Positions 41,375 to 50,167 of a stretch of DNA of 64,000 bases are shown here, piece after piece; the stretch's first letter is position 1, and each line of letters begins with the position of its first letter. The notes beneath the pieces are model-generated. The model saw only the letters and a program-made list of their open reading frames with translations. It did not search any database and was not told the DNA's origin. The stretch covers positions 124,001 through 188,000 of the forward strand of contig NZ_ASJB01000064.1 in the NCBI RefSeq assembly GCF_000478275.1, written 5' to 3'. The stretch is from Amycolatopsis orientalis DSM 40040 = KCTC 9412 (GTDB taxonomy: Bacteria; Actinomycetota; Actinomycetes; Mycobacteriales; Pseudonocardiaceae). A program made the translations under genes and the position numbers.

Positions 41375-41411
41375 TTAACGGTTTTACTGACTCTGGTTAA
41401 CAAATTGGGTA

Positions 41412-41624
41412 GTGAGCGACGGGGAGGGTTTCGGAAAAGCCCTGATCCAATCGCAAAACCTACTTCGCTACGCCCTTGCACGGCGTCAGAAAGACCGGAT
41501 CGACGATACCGAGCCGGCGCCCCCAGCGGAAAAGATCGTGCCGCAGGGCTCCGGATCGCGTTTCTGCCCGGGCTGCCTGGTCGAACGCGAGGACCGGTGG
41601 CTGCTGCGCCGGCGGCTGTCCTGA
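41412..41624 (+). pseudogene. Possible TniQ-like transposition protein fragment
   Basis: A 70-codon frame ending SGSRFCPGCLVEREDRWLLR, which resembles the zinc-binding CPxCL...W.LRWRL block of TniQ-family transposition proteins. Nothing else of such a protein is present. It begins within 50 nt of the break in the dioxygenase remnant, consistent with a past insertion. Weak but suggestive match made by eye. Confidence 0.35.
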
Positions 41625-41700
41625 ACGTTCGCCTGCGCCCGCCATCACGTTCTGCTGCACGATCACTGCCCTTACGACGTGATGAACGATAGGAGGATGG

Positions 41701-42156
41701 CTAATTGACGGGGCGAAGATCGGTGATGAGGCGGAAGCGTTGCAGAACCGCCAGCGTCGTGTCGTCCACGGTGAACTCGGGGTCTTCCAACGCCGCACGC
41801 GTCTCCGCACTGTGCCAGAACCGCTCATGGCTCGCCCGCCACTCGGCCATGCTGGCGTCCCCCTCTCCCTCGTCCACCACGTGAGCGAGATCCACCTGCG
41901 CCAGCGGGACGACGCGTACGCCGGTCACCTCGATGACCGCGACTGGACGGTCGTCCGAGTCGATGACCACCGAACGGCTCCCGACTTCCGGCAGCGGCTC
42001 CCCCTCGTGCTCGTAGTCGACGACGAGGCCTGTGGTGGAGGTCTTGGAACCGTTGAGGATTGCCGTGACAAGCTGGTCACGCAGTGGGCCGGGGAAAGCG
42101 AACTCAGCCCTGGGCATCGACGCGAAGTCTGCGGGTGGGATGGCGTCATTCGTCAT
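41701..42156 (-). CDS. ASCH domain protein
   Basis: A 151-aa protein from ATG 42156 (MTNDAIPPADFASMPRAEFA). The pattern FPGPLRDQLVTAILNGSKTSTTGLVVDYE, EVGSRSVVIDSDDRPVAVIEV and the AHVVDEGEGDASMAEWRASHERFW block is typical of ASCH-domain proteins, which have an RNA-binding PUA-like fold; some are nucleoside amidohydrolases. It is one of few intact genes in the island. Confidence 0.8.
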   Translation of the reverse strand: MTNDAIPPADFASMPRAEFAFPGPLRDQLVTAILNGSKTSTTGLVVDYEHEGEPLPEVGSRSVVIDSDDRPVAVIEVTGVRVVPLAQVDLAHVVDEGEGDASMAEWRASHERFWHSAETRAALEDPEFTVDDTTLAVLQRFRLITDLRPVN

Positions 42157-42340
42157 GCGGTCACAGTAATGACCCATTCCGCGCAACCAAGCAGCACGTA
42201 GAGGACAGCCTTCGGTACCGGTATCCCCAACATCAGGAACCGGGCAACGGCATTCCGATCTGCTTCGACAGTGCGGCAGATCAGCCAGCAGCCGCCTCGA
42301 TCCGTCCCAGAACCTGCCAGCCGGTTCACAGCAGGCACGC

Positions 42341-42409
42341 CTACTGGAGCTTGATGACCGCGGTGGCCAGGCCGCTAAGCAGCTTCACGCCCCAAATAAG
42401 CCGGAACAT
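42341..42409 (-). pseudogene. C-terminal fragment of a small membrane protein
   Basis: The last codons of a minus-strand frame encode MFRLIWGVKLLSGLATAVIKLQ, similar in pattern to the end of the 66-aa membrane protein at 35545. The upstream part of that frame is antisense to the next fragment and does not look coding. Confidence 0.3.
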
Positions 42410-42448
42410 CTGGTAGGTCTGTCCCGCCGGAGGGTTGGACCTGGTTCG

Positions 42449-42610
42449 GTGACTGGCATGTCTCCTGCGCCCGCTGATCCCTGGTATGCATCCGGAACAT
42501 TCTGGGCGATCGTCGGCGTGGCGATCGTGTTCGGTATCGGTGCGATCGTGGCGGCGTATCGATACCGAACACCCGCGACGGCTGCACATAGGTCGCCAGC
42601 TATCCGGAAC
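42449..42610 (+). pseudogene. N-terminal fragment of a membrane protein
   Basis: Begins like a real gene (MSPAPADPWYASGTFWAIVG, one clear transmembrane helix ending AAYRYRTP) but loses coding character after about 50 residues, where the integrase remnant begins in another frame. Probably the truncated head of a larger single-pass protein. Confidence 0.4.
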
Positions 42611-42629
42611 GAGGAGTGCGATAGGGACC

Positions 42630-43390
42630 GTGACCGCGATCCGGACCGCCGAGTCCGCGCCAACGGGCGCCGCCGCGCTCGCTGCGTTGGCCGCGCACCT
42701 GTCGGCCGCCCGCGGCCGCTCGGGTTACCTCACCGCGCCGAACACAATCAAGGCGTATCTGTCCTCCGTGGCCGCCGTCGTTGATCCGGCCGCGTCGGTT
42801 GCCGTGCTCGATACCGAGCCGGGCGCCGCCGCGCTGCGGGGCGCGATCGTCGCGCGATGGGGGAGTGCGGCGGCGACGTTCAACGCCAGGCGCGCCGCGC
42901 TCGCCGCCTTCATCGGTTTCTGCCGCGACCGCAGCTGGATCGCCAGCGACCCGCTCGCCAGCCTGCCCGGCTCCTCACAGCCGAAACGGGGCCCGCGCGC
43001 CCGGTCGCGTGCCGAGGTCGACCGGCTCCTGCGCAACTCCCGCGCCGGCGTCGTGTGCAAGGGCAGCGCGCCGGACATCGTCACCTGGGACCGCGGCGGC
43101 CTGACCGCCCGGCTGCTCGCCCGCTACCTCGGCGTGCACACCCGCGGCCCGCTCTTCCTCACCGTGCGCGCGGCGAAAGGCAACGCCGGCCCGGCCGGCC
43201 TCGATCCGGACACTGGCCGCGTTCGCTACGGCTACGACGCCGCGCTCATAGCGCTCAAGAAGGCCACCGGTGGCTGGACCCTGCACGACCTGCGCCACTC
43301 CGGCTGACCCATATCGCCGGAGACGGCCGGGACGTCACGCATGTCGTGGTCAAAGCGGGACCAGGACGTCCGCAGCGCCGCCGCTGTTCC
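42630..43390 (+). pseudogene. Frameshifted and deleted tyrosine recombinase (integrase)
   Basis: The frame from GTG 42630 encodes a core-binding domain (AALAALAAHLSAARGRSGYL, TFNARRAALAAFIGFCRDR) and DPLASLPGSSQPKRGPRARS, the usual join to the catalytic domain. The first catalytic Arg region is missing. At the second box the frame reads TLHDLRHSG and stops at 43307, while the next frame continues LTHIAGDGRDVTHVVVK, the normal sequel; this is a one-base frameshift. The protein cannot be active. It marks an old integration event; no attachment site or tRNA target was seen nearby. Confidence 0.8.
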
Positions 43391-43485
43391 GGGTGAGCGC
43401 GTCGTTAGCACACGGCGGCGACTAACGACATAGCGGCGACTGGCCTGAGCGTGAGGGGAGGCTGGTGACGCTGTGGTGCTGGTGG

Positions 43486-43971
43486 TCAGGGAGCGGTGTC
43501 GGCGAGGACGTGGCCGCCTGCGACCGGGTCGATCGTAAGGCCCGAAGTGTCGACGACGTATTCGGCTTCGTCTCGGTCGGTGTTGCGGGCCTGCAGGCGT
43601 TCGGGTTCGACGAGGGCTGTCCAGATCGCGCCCGGCAGGCGGTTGCCGAAGCCGCCGGCGGCGGTGAACAGCGTCCGCCAGCGGCCGCGGCTGAGTGCGA
43701 GGTCGGGTCGTTCGGCGTGTGACCAGGCGAGCCCGACGAAGTCGCTCAGCGTGTGGTCGGTGATGAGGCGGTGCCGGTGCAGGGCGTTGAGCAGGACGGG
43801 CATGTCGTCGCCGGGCACCCGGTACGGGGCGACCGCGAGCTGGTCCGTGGTCAACGCGACGCCACGTTTGATCAGGTGGGTGGCCAAGGCGACGACCTCA
43901 ACAATGACCGGGATGCCGAGGTCGTCCGACGGTTCTGCGGAGTCGTGAAGCTGAAGCTCGTCGTCAGGCAT
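43486..43971 (-). CDS. Uncharacterised protein (161 aa)
   Basis: ATG 43971 (MPDDELQLHDSAEPSDDLGI). A soluble mostly helical protein with HLIKRGVALTTDQLAVAPYRVP and RGRWRTLFTAAGGFGNRLPG. Codon use fits a real gene. No family recognised. It sits at the right edge of the island, divergent from the M20 peptidase gene. Confidence 0.55.
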   Translation of the reverse strand: MPDDELQLHDSAEPSDDLGIPVIVEVVALATHLIKRGVALTTDQLAVAPYRVPGDDMPVLLNALHRHRLITDHTLSDFVGLAWSHAERPDLALSRGRWRTLFTAAGGFGNRLPGAIWTALVEPERLQARNTDRDEAEYVVDTSGLTIDPVAGGHVLADTAP

Positions 43972-44060
43972 GAGGGCTCTCCCAGGCAGGTGGCCGTCAC
44001 ACGCCGTCCACCGAGCGGTGGCAACGGGTCGGACGGCTCCACCAATGGTAGGAATGCCTG

Positions 44061-45383
44061 GTGACCGAACCGAATCTGATCGAAGCAGCCGCCGAAGAGG
44101 CAGTCACCCTCACCAGTGAACTGATCCGTATCGACACCACCAACACGGGTGACCCCGACACGCTGGTCGGTGAACGCGCCGCGGCCGAGTACGTGGCCGA
44201 GAAGCTCACCGACGCGGGCTACGAGATCACCTACGTCGAGTCCGGCGGCAAGAACCGGCACAACGTGATCGTCCGGCTGGCCGGCGCCGACCCCTCGCGC
44301 GGCGCGCTCCTGATCCACGGTCATCTCGACGCCGTCCCCGCCGACGCCTCTGAATGGTCGGTCCACCCGTTCTCCGGCGCGATCCAGGACGACTACGTCT
44401 GGGGCCGCGGTGCCGTTGACATGAAAGACATGTGCGGAATGGCGCTCGCGCTGGCCCGCCACTACAAGATGAACGGCATCGTGCCGCCGCGCGACCTCGT
44501 GTTCGCGTTCCTCGCCGACGAGGAGGCAGGCGGCAAGTACGGGGCGCAGTGGCTGGTCGAGAACCGGCCCGAGCTGTTCGAGGGTGTCACCGAGGCGATC
44601 AGCGAGGTCGGCGGTTTCTCGATCACGCTGAAGGACAACGTCCGCGCGTACCTGATCGAGACGGCGGAAAAGGGCATCCGCTGGATGAAGCTGCGGGTGC
44701 GCGGCACCGCGGGGCACGGCTCGATGATCCACCGCGACAACGCCGTCACCAAGCTCTCCGAGGCCGTCGCCCGGCTCGGCAACCACCGGTTCCCGCTGGT
44801 CATGACCGACTCCGTCCGCGAGTTCCTGGACGGCGTCACCGAGATCACCGGCTGGGACTTCCCGGAGGACGACATCGAGGGGTCCGTCGCCAAGCTCGGC
44901 AACATCTCCCGGATGATCGGCGCGACCCTGCGCGACACGGCGAACCCGACGATGCTCACCGCCGGCTACAAGTCGAACGTCATCCCGTCGGTCGCGGAGG
45001 CGTCGGTGGACTGCCGGATCCTGCCCGGCCGCCTCGAAGCGTTCAACGCCGAGCTGGAGGAGATCCTCGGCCCGGACATCGAGAAGGAGTGGATGGAGCT
45101 GCCGCCGGTCGAGACGACCTTCGACGGCGCGCTCGTCGACGCGATGACCGCCGCGGTCCTCGCCGAGGACCCGGGCGCCCGCACGCTCCCGTACATGCTC
45201 TCCGGCGGCACCGACGCGAAGTCGTTCCAGTCCCTCGGGATCCGGAACTTCGGCTTCGCCCCGCTGCAGCTGCCCGCGGACCTCGACTTCTCGGCCCTGT
45301 TCCACGGCGTCGACGAGCGCGTCCCGGTCGACGCGCTGAAGTTCGGGGTGCGTGTACTCGACCGCTTCCTGCGCTCAGCCTGA
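44061..45383 (+). CDS. M20-family metallopeptidase (ArgE/DapE type)
   Basis: A 440-aa zinc peptidase: SELIRIDTTNTGDP at the start, first zinc site LLIHGHLDAVP, bridging Asp in WGRGAVDMKDM, catalytic Glu pair in FLADEEAGGKYG, and the late His in ALFHGVDERVP. The lid domain is at about 190-310. Hydrolyses N-acyl amino acids or dipeptides; exact substrate unknown. The stop overlaps the start of the next gene (TGATG at 45381-45385). Confidence 0.92.
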   Translation: MTEPNLIEAAAEEAVTLTSELIRIDTTNTGDPDTLVGERAAAEYVAEKLTDAGYEITYVESGGKNRHNVIVRLAGADPSRGALLIHGHLDAVPADASEWSVHPFSGAIQDDYVWGRGAVDMKDMCGMALALARHYKMNGIVPPRDLVFAFLADEEAGGKYGAQWLVENRPELFEGVTEAISEVGGFSITLKDNVRAYLIETAEKGIRWMKLRVRGTAGHGSMIHRDNAVTKLSEAVARLGNHRFPLVMTDSVREFLDGVTEITGWDFPEDDIEGSVAKLGNISRMIGATLRDTANPTMLTAGYKSNVIPSVAEASVDCRILPGRLEAFNAELEEILGPDIEKEWMELPPVETTFDGALVDAMTAAVLAEDPGARTLPYMLSGGTDAKSFQSLGIRNFGFAPLQLPADLDFSALFHGVDERVPVDALKFGVRVLDRFLRSA

Positions 45384-46261
45384 TGCCCGGTCTGCTGGTC
45401 GCCGACGGAACACCCCTGCATTTCGAAAGCTGGGGTGCTTCGTCGGCGCCGGTGACCGTGGTGCTCCTCCACGGCTACGCCCTCGACAGGCGGAGCTGGC
45501 GCGCCATCGCCCCGGTGCTGGCCGAAGCCGCCGAGGAACCGATCTCGGTGCTGGCCTACGACCAGCGAGGACACGGCGAATCCGGTGACGTCCGGCCCGC
45601 GTCGGCGACCATGGGACATCTCGCCGACGATCTCGCCGAGGTCATGGAGAAGGTGATCCCCGACGGCCGGGTCGTACTGGTCGGCCACGACATGGGCGGT
45701 CTCGCGATCCTCTCGCTCGCCCAGCGGCACCCGGACGTCTTCGCGGCGCGGGTGGCGGGGATCGGCCTGCTCGCCATGTCGGCCGGCGGTGTCACCCCGG
45801 ACGCGATCTGGCCGAACGCGCTCGGGAAACTCGGCCGGGACCTGGAGATGGTCTTCGGGACGAAGCTGATCGGCCTGGTGCGGGAACGTACGAGCAAGGC
45901 CGTGACCGCCGGGTTGCGGTGGTGGCTCTTCGGAGACGATCCGGTGCCCGGCGACGTCGAGCTGACCGTGCGGATGATCCGCGGCAACTGGCCGCATACC
46001 GTCTCGGCGTTCCGTCCGGCGCTGGACGCCTACACGCGGGAATCGGCGTTGTCTCAGGTCGGCGCGGTGCCGGTGACGGCGATCGTGGGGGAGCGCGACA
46101 AGCTGGTGCCCACGGCCGACGTCGAGGAGCTGGCGGACGCGGTGGAGAACGGCACGGCCGTGGTACTGCCCGGGGTCGGGCACGTTGTCCCGCTGGAAGC
46201 GGCCCCGCAGGTGGTACCGCGCCTGCTCGCGCTGGCAACCAGGGCCCGCCGACAAATCTAG
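45383..46261 (+). CDS. Alpha/beta hydrolase
   Basis: A 292-aa hydrolase of the epoxide-hydrolase/haloperoxidase-like group: VVLLHGYALDRRSW (oxyanion HG), nucleophile elbow VVLVGHDMGGLAI with Asp at the nucleophile position rather than Ser, and the final His in LPGVGHVVPLEA. An Asp nucleophile is typical of epoxide hydrolases and dehalogenases, though the cap residues cannot be confirmed. Translationally coupled to the M20 gene. Confidence 0.82.
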   Translation: MPGLLVADGTPLHFESWGASSAPVTVVLLHGYALDRRSWRAIAPVLAEAAEEPISVLAYDQRGHGESGDVRPASATMGHLADDLAEVMEKVIPDGRVVLVGHDMGGLAILSLAQRHPDVFAARVAGIGLLAMSAGGVTPDAIWPNALGKLGRDLEMVFGTKLIGLVRERTSKAVTAGLRWWLFGDDPVPGDVELTVRMIRGNWPHTVSAFRPALDAYTRESALSQVGAVPVTAIVGERDKLVPTADVEELADAVENGTAVVLPGVGHVVPLEAAPQVVPRLLALATRARRQI

Positions 46262-46301
46262 GTTCCTTGACAAGTTCTCTTTTCGGTGGGACCTTCGTGC
46301 C

Positions 46302-46898
46302 ATGTTCTCCGTTGCGGTGATCGAGGACGCGGAAGCGGCCGAAGTGTCGCTGGATCCGGTCCGGGCCCGGCTGCTGGCCGAACTCGCCGAACCTGCGTCG
46401 GCCACGATGCTGGCCGGGCGGGTCGACCTGCCGAGGCAGAAGGTGAACTATCACCTGCGTGCGCTGGAGAAGCACGGGCTCGTCGAGCTCGTCGAAGAGC
46501 GGCGCAAGGGCAACGTCACCGAACGCATGATGCGCGCGACAGCGTCGTCCTACGTCATCTCGCCGACCGCGTTGTCCGCGGTGCAGCCCGATCCGGCCCA
46601 GTCGCCGGACCGGCTGTCGGCGCGCTGGCTGCTCGCGGTCGCGGGCAGGCTCGTCCGCGACGTCGGCCTGCTGATCACCGGTTCGGCCAAGGCGCGGAAA
46701 CGGGTCGCGACCTTCGCGATCGACGGCGAGGTGCGGTTCTCCTCCGCCGCCGACAGGGCCGCCTTCGCCGAAGAACTCACCGTCGCGATCACGAATCTGG
46801 TGAGCAAGTACCACGACGAAGGCGCCGAACACGGGCGCGACCACCGCATCGTCGTCGCCGTCCACCCGAGCGTCAAAACCGAGCCCGAGGAGCGCTGA
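46302..46898 (+). CDS. ArsR-family winged-helix regulator
   Basis: A 198-aa protein from ATG 46302. The winged helix occupies residues 15-80 (RARLLAELAEPASATMLAGR, PRQKVNYHLRALEKHGLVEL), followed by a C-terminal domain seen in ArsR regulators paired with SRPBCC proteins. Its stop directly abuts the ATG of the SRPBCC gene (46899), a very common actinobacterial pair in which the regulator controls the pair itself. Confidence 0.87.
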   Translation: MFSVAVIEDAEAAEVSLDPVRARLLAELAEPASATMLAGRVDLPRQKVNYHLRALEKHGLVELVEERRKGNVTERMMRATASSYVISPTALSAVQPDPAQSPDRLSARWLLAVAGRLVRDVGLLITGSAKARKRVATFAIDGEVRFSSAADRAAFAEELTVAITNLVSKYHDEGAEHGRDHRIVVAVHPSVKTEPEER

Positions 46899-47645
46899 AT
46901 GGGCCACGAATTCGAGCTCGCCGACCGTGCCGAGGTCGACGCGACGCCGGAACAGGTCTGGGACGCCATCGCCACCGGTCCGGGGATCACGTCGTGGTTC
47001 ATGGGGCGCAACGAGGTCGACGGCGGCGTCGGCGGCACCGTGAAGACCGCTTTCGGTGACTTCGAACCCTCGTCCGCGATCACCTCGTGGGACCCGCTGG
47101 AGCGGCTGGTCTACGGTACGGAACCCGCGCCGGACGGGCGATTCGTCGCCTATGAGTTCCTCATCGAGGCCCGCTCGGGCGGCAGCACGGTGCTCCGGAC
47201 CGTGACGAGCGGATTCCTGCCCGGCGACGACTGGGAGGACGAGTTCGAGGCGATGACCAGCGGCACCGAGCTGTTCTTCCGCACGCTGGTCGAGTACCTG
47301 AACACCTTCGCGGGACGGAAAGCCGTGCCGCTGACCGCGTTCGGGCCGCCGATCGGGGACTGGGACCGCGCCTGGCTCACCCTCGGCCGGGAACTCGGGC
47401 TGGCCGGACGGCCGGAGACGGGGGACCGGGTCCGGCTGTCCACCGGGTCGATGTCCACTGTGGACGGCGAGGTCTATCTGGCGAACGCGCAGACCGTCGG
47501 GATCAGGACCGCGGACGCGCTCCTCCGGTTCGTCCGCGGTTTCCGGGGGCCGATGGTCGCGATGCATCACCTGTTCGGCGACGTCGATCCCGCGGAACAG
47601 GACGCGCTGTGGACGGACTGGCTCGCCCGGGTGTTCAGGAGCTGA
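46899..47645 (+). CDS. SRPBCC (START/AHSA1-like) domain protein
   Basis: A 248-aa protein. The N-terminal 150 residues form a SRPBCC fold (VDATPEQVWDAIATGPGITS, WDPLERLVYGTEP, GGSTVLRTVTSGFLPGDDWEDE), which binds hydrophobic ligands; the last 90 residues form an extra domain of unknown role. It is the second gene of the ArsR/SRPBCC pair. Confidence 0.87.
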   Translation: MGHEFELADRAEVDATPEQVWDAIATGPGITSWFMGRNEVDGGVGGTVKTAFGDFEPSSAITSWDPLERLVYGTEPAPDGRFVAYEFLIEARSGGSTVLRTVTSGFLPGDDWEDEFEAMTSGTELFFRTLVEYLNTFAGRKAVPLTAFGPPIGDWDRAWLTLGRELGLAGRPETGDRVRLSTGSMSTVDGEVYLANAQTVGIRTADALLRFVRGFRGPMVAMHHLFGDVDPAEQDALWTDWLARVFRS

Positions 47646-47673
47646 AGGACGCTTTCCCCTCATCTCACGCGGT

Positions 47674-47716
47674 GAAGGGCGCTTTCCCCGCATCGGATGC
47701 GGGGAAAGCGCCCTTC
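47674..47716. terminator. Perfect 20-bp stem palindrome (family B), bidirectional terminator
   Basis: Same arms as 34143-34185, one loop base different. It lies between the stops of the convergent SRPBCC (47645) and DUF5703 (47720) genes. A half-copy (GGACGCTTTCCCCTCAT) precedes it at 47647. Confidence 0.85.
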
Positions 47717-47719
47717 AGC

Positions 47720-47941
47720 TCAGGTGATCAGGCCGGGCAGGGGATTGGCGGTGCGCTTGCGGCGCAACCACACCCTTCGCGTCCCATCGGAGTAGAGCCG
47801 GACGGTCGAGAGTTCCCAGCCGGCGAACTCGGCGTGGATCGACAGCTGCGTCGCCGCCGCCCGCCGGGAAACACCGGGAGGCAACTGCAGCCGCCGGTAC
47901 TCCCAATCCCCTTCGACCACCGCCTCGTCCACAACTGTCAT
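47720..47941 (-). CDS. DUF5703-type small protein
   Basis: A 73-aa protein (MTVVDEAVVEGDWEYRRLQL, VSRRAAATQLSIHAEFAGWE, VRLYSDGTRRVWLRRK) matching the actinobacterial DUF5703 pattern. Function unknown. Its ATG overlaps the stop of the upstream beta-propeller lipoprotein gene by 4 bp (47938-47941). Confidence 0.75.
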   Translation of the reverse strand: MTVVDEAVVEGDWEYRRLQLPPGVSRRAAATQLSIHAEFAGWELSTVRLYSDGTRRVWLRRKRTANPLPGLIT

Positions 47942-48951
47942 GGCGTGATCACCTGGATCCCTTCTCCGATGGCCGAGCCGACGACCACGCGGCCGCCCTG
48001 CTCGTCGACGGTGACCGAATCTGGCTGCCGCACGGTCGGGAACCGGTGCTTCTCGATCGGCTCGCCGCCGCGGACGTCGAAGCCGACGACCTCGTTGCGT
48101 TCGGTGAGGGTGACCCAGACGAGGCCGCGGGTGCGGTCGTAGGCGAGGCCGTACGCCCCGCCGGGGACCGGGTAGCGCTGGCGCAGCAGCAACGGCGTCG
48201 TGGAGAACGCCAGCAGTGCGCCCGCACGCGCGTCGGTGACGAAGACCCGGCCGAAGTCGTCGGTGACCGCGTTGGCGGCGCCGTCGCCCGCCCGCAGGCC
48301 CTCGCCGATCTTGCCCTCGGCGAGGTTCACCGAGAACAGCGCGGTACGCAGCCTGTCCAGGACGACGACGCCGTCACCGGTGTTCAGCACGTCGTCGGCG
48401 CTGTAGATCTGGCCGGTGATGGTCTTCGGACCGGCGGTCTTGCTCAGCACCTCGACGGCCTTGCGATCCCGGACCGAGACCAGCGTCGCGTCGCCGTCGG
48501 CGAGACCGGCCGACGGCTGCCCCGTGACGGGGACCGTCTCGAGCGCGCCGCCGGGAAGGGACACCTTCGCCAGCACACCCTTGTCCGGGACGCTGGCGAT
48601 CACCTGCGAGTTCGAGACCGTGAGCCGCTCCGCCGGGCCGGGAAGGGGCACCGTCGTCTTCGGGGCGTCGAGGGTGGCCAGGTCGTAGATGCGCAGCGAT
48701 GGCGGCTCCGAGACGGCGACGACCAGCGTCTTGCTCGCCGCGTCCGTGGCCAGCGCCTTCACCTTGGGCCCGGCGAACACCGAGCCGGCGGGCTTGGCCG
48801 CCACTGCGGGGGAGACCGCCGCGGTGGCCGCAACGGGGTTCTGCACGATCTGCAGGGTGTCGTTCGGCGTGTCGTCCGTACCGCAGGACGAGAGCACCAG
48901 GACACCGGCGAGCGGGATCGCGATCCGGGAAACGGCGGACAGCCGACCCAC
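47938..48951 (-). CDS. Lipoprotein with YncE-like beta-propeller
   Basis: From GTG 48951 (GGAGG site 7 nt upstream, 48959-48963) the protein has 337 aa: a lipoprotein signal ending in the lipobox VLVLSSC, a Thr/Ala/Pro-rich linker and a beta-propeller of about six repeats (LYVTD-like segments such as RVFVTDARAGALLAFS and GLVWVTLTERNEVVGFDVRGG). Surface-anchored; function unknown. The longer frame to 49035 is unlikely because of the ribosome site. Confidence 0.85.
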   Translation of the reverse strand: MGRLSAVSRIAIPLAGVLVLSSCGTDDTPNDTLQIVQNPVAATAAVSPAVAAKPAGSVFAGPKVKALATDAASKTLVVAVSEPPSLRIYDLATLDAPKTTVPLPGPAERLTVSNSQVIASVPDKGVLAKVSLPGGALETVPVTGQPSAGLADGDATLVSVRDRKAVEVLSKTAGPKTITGQIYSADDVLNTGDGVVVLDRLRTALFSVNLAEGKIGEGLRAGDGAANAVTDDFGRVFVTDARAGALLAFSTTPLLLRQRYPVPGGAYGLAYDRTRGLVWVTLTERNEVVGFDVRGGEPIEKHRFPTVRQPDSVTVDEQGGRVVVGSAIGEGIQVITP

Positions 48952-49064
48952 CTTGGTGCCTCCACCTGCTAATCGTCGAACGGACTTGTCCAGCATCCCC
49001 CAGGAACCCCACCGCGTCACGTCTGCGTCACTCAACAGTCACCTAAACCACTCACTGAGACGGC

Positions 49065-50030
49065 TCACAGGCCGCGTTCCGGGTATCCGACCTCGATCGC
49101 GCTGACGTCGTCGAGCGCGGACCGGATGGCGGGCGGGAGCGTGATCTCCTCGGCCGTGAGCGACCCGGTCAGCTGCCCGGTGTCACGGGCTCCGACCACG
49201 GGCGCGACCACTCCGGGCCGGTCGCGGACCCAGGCCAGCGCGACGGCCAGCGGAGAGGTGCCGAGGCCGTCGGCGGCGGTCGCGACCGCCTGCACGATCC
49301 TGGCCGCGCGGTCGGTCCGGTGATGTTCGACATAGCCCGCGAAAACACTCGAAGCGCCGCGCGAATCGGCGGGCGTCCCGGTGCGGTACTTGCCGGTGAG
49401 CACGCCCCGGCCGAGCGGCGCCCAGGGCAGGATCCCGATGCCGTGGTGCTCGGCCGCCGGGACGACTTCGCGGTCGATCCCGCGCTCCAGCAGCGAGTAC
49501 TCGACCTGCGTCGAGACCAGCGGGGCGACGGCGGAACTGCGGCTCGCGGCCGTCGCCAGCTGCCAGCCGGAGTAGTTGGAGACGCCGACGTAGCGGGCCT
49601 TGCCGCTGGTAACGGCGTAGTCGAGGGCGGCGAGGGTCTCGTCGACCGGCACGGTGGTGTCCCAGGCGTGCAGCTGCCAGAGGTCGATGTGGTCGGTGCC
49701 GAGGCGGCGCAGCGAGCCTTCGAGCGCGCTCAGCAGGGCCCCGCGGGAAGCGCCGCCGCCGAACGGGCCGTCGGTGCGGCGGGCCACGGCCTTCGTCGCG
49801 AGCACGATGTCGTCACGCGGGACGAGGTCGCCGAGCAGCGCGCCGAGGACGCGTTCGCTCTCGCCTTCGCTGTAGATGTCGGCGGTGTCGACCAGGGTGC
49901 CCCCGGCGTCGACGAACGCGACCAGCTGGCTGGCCGCCTCCTCCGAGTCGGTGTCGCCACCCCACGTCATGGTCCCGAGGGCCATCCGCGAGACCCGCAG
50001 TCCCGACCGGCCGAGCTGTCGCTTTTCCAC
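49065..50030 (-). CDS. Aldo/keto reductase
   Basis: A 321-aa NADPH-dependent aldo/keto reductase. The catalytic tetrad is visible: Asp and Tyr in VDTADIYSEGESE, Lys in IVLATKAVARR, His in IDLWQLHAWD; the cofactor segment VRDRPGVVAPVVGARDTGQL lies near the end. Reduces aldehydes or ketones, substrate unknown. Confidence 0.92.
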   Translation of the reverse strand: MEKRQLGRSGLRVSRMALGTMTWGGDTDSEEAASQLVAFVDAGGTLVDTADIYSEGESERVLGALLGDLVPRDDIVLATKAVARRTDGPFGGGASRGALLSALEGSLRRLGTDHIDLWQLHAWDTTVPVDETLAALDYAVTSGKARYVGVSNYSGWQLATAASRSSAVAPLVSTQVEYSLLERGIDREVVPAAEHHGIGILPWAPLGRGVLTGKYRTGTPADSRGASSVFAGYVEHHRTDRAARIVQAVATAADGLGTSPLAVALAWVRDRPGVVAPVVGARDTGQLTGSLTAEEITLPPAIRSALDDVSAIEVGYPERGL

Positions 50031-50167
50031 GACGGGCGAGCCTAGCCGGAAGGCAAGTGCGGGACACGGAGCAGGTGAGCGTGTCGTGATCGAGTACCAC
50101 CGGCCGGGTCACCGGGGTGTCAACACCCTGAACGGAGGAGTGACGTTGCGCTGGATACATTCACGCC

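Noticed and set aside
40996..41481. Minus-strand 161-codon frame over the dioxygenase remnant
   Set aside because: Arg/Ser/Thr-rich shadow; the true protein signal (dioxygenase end) is in another frame that has no start codon.
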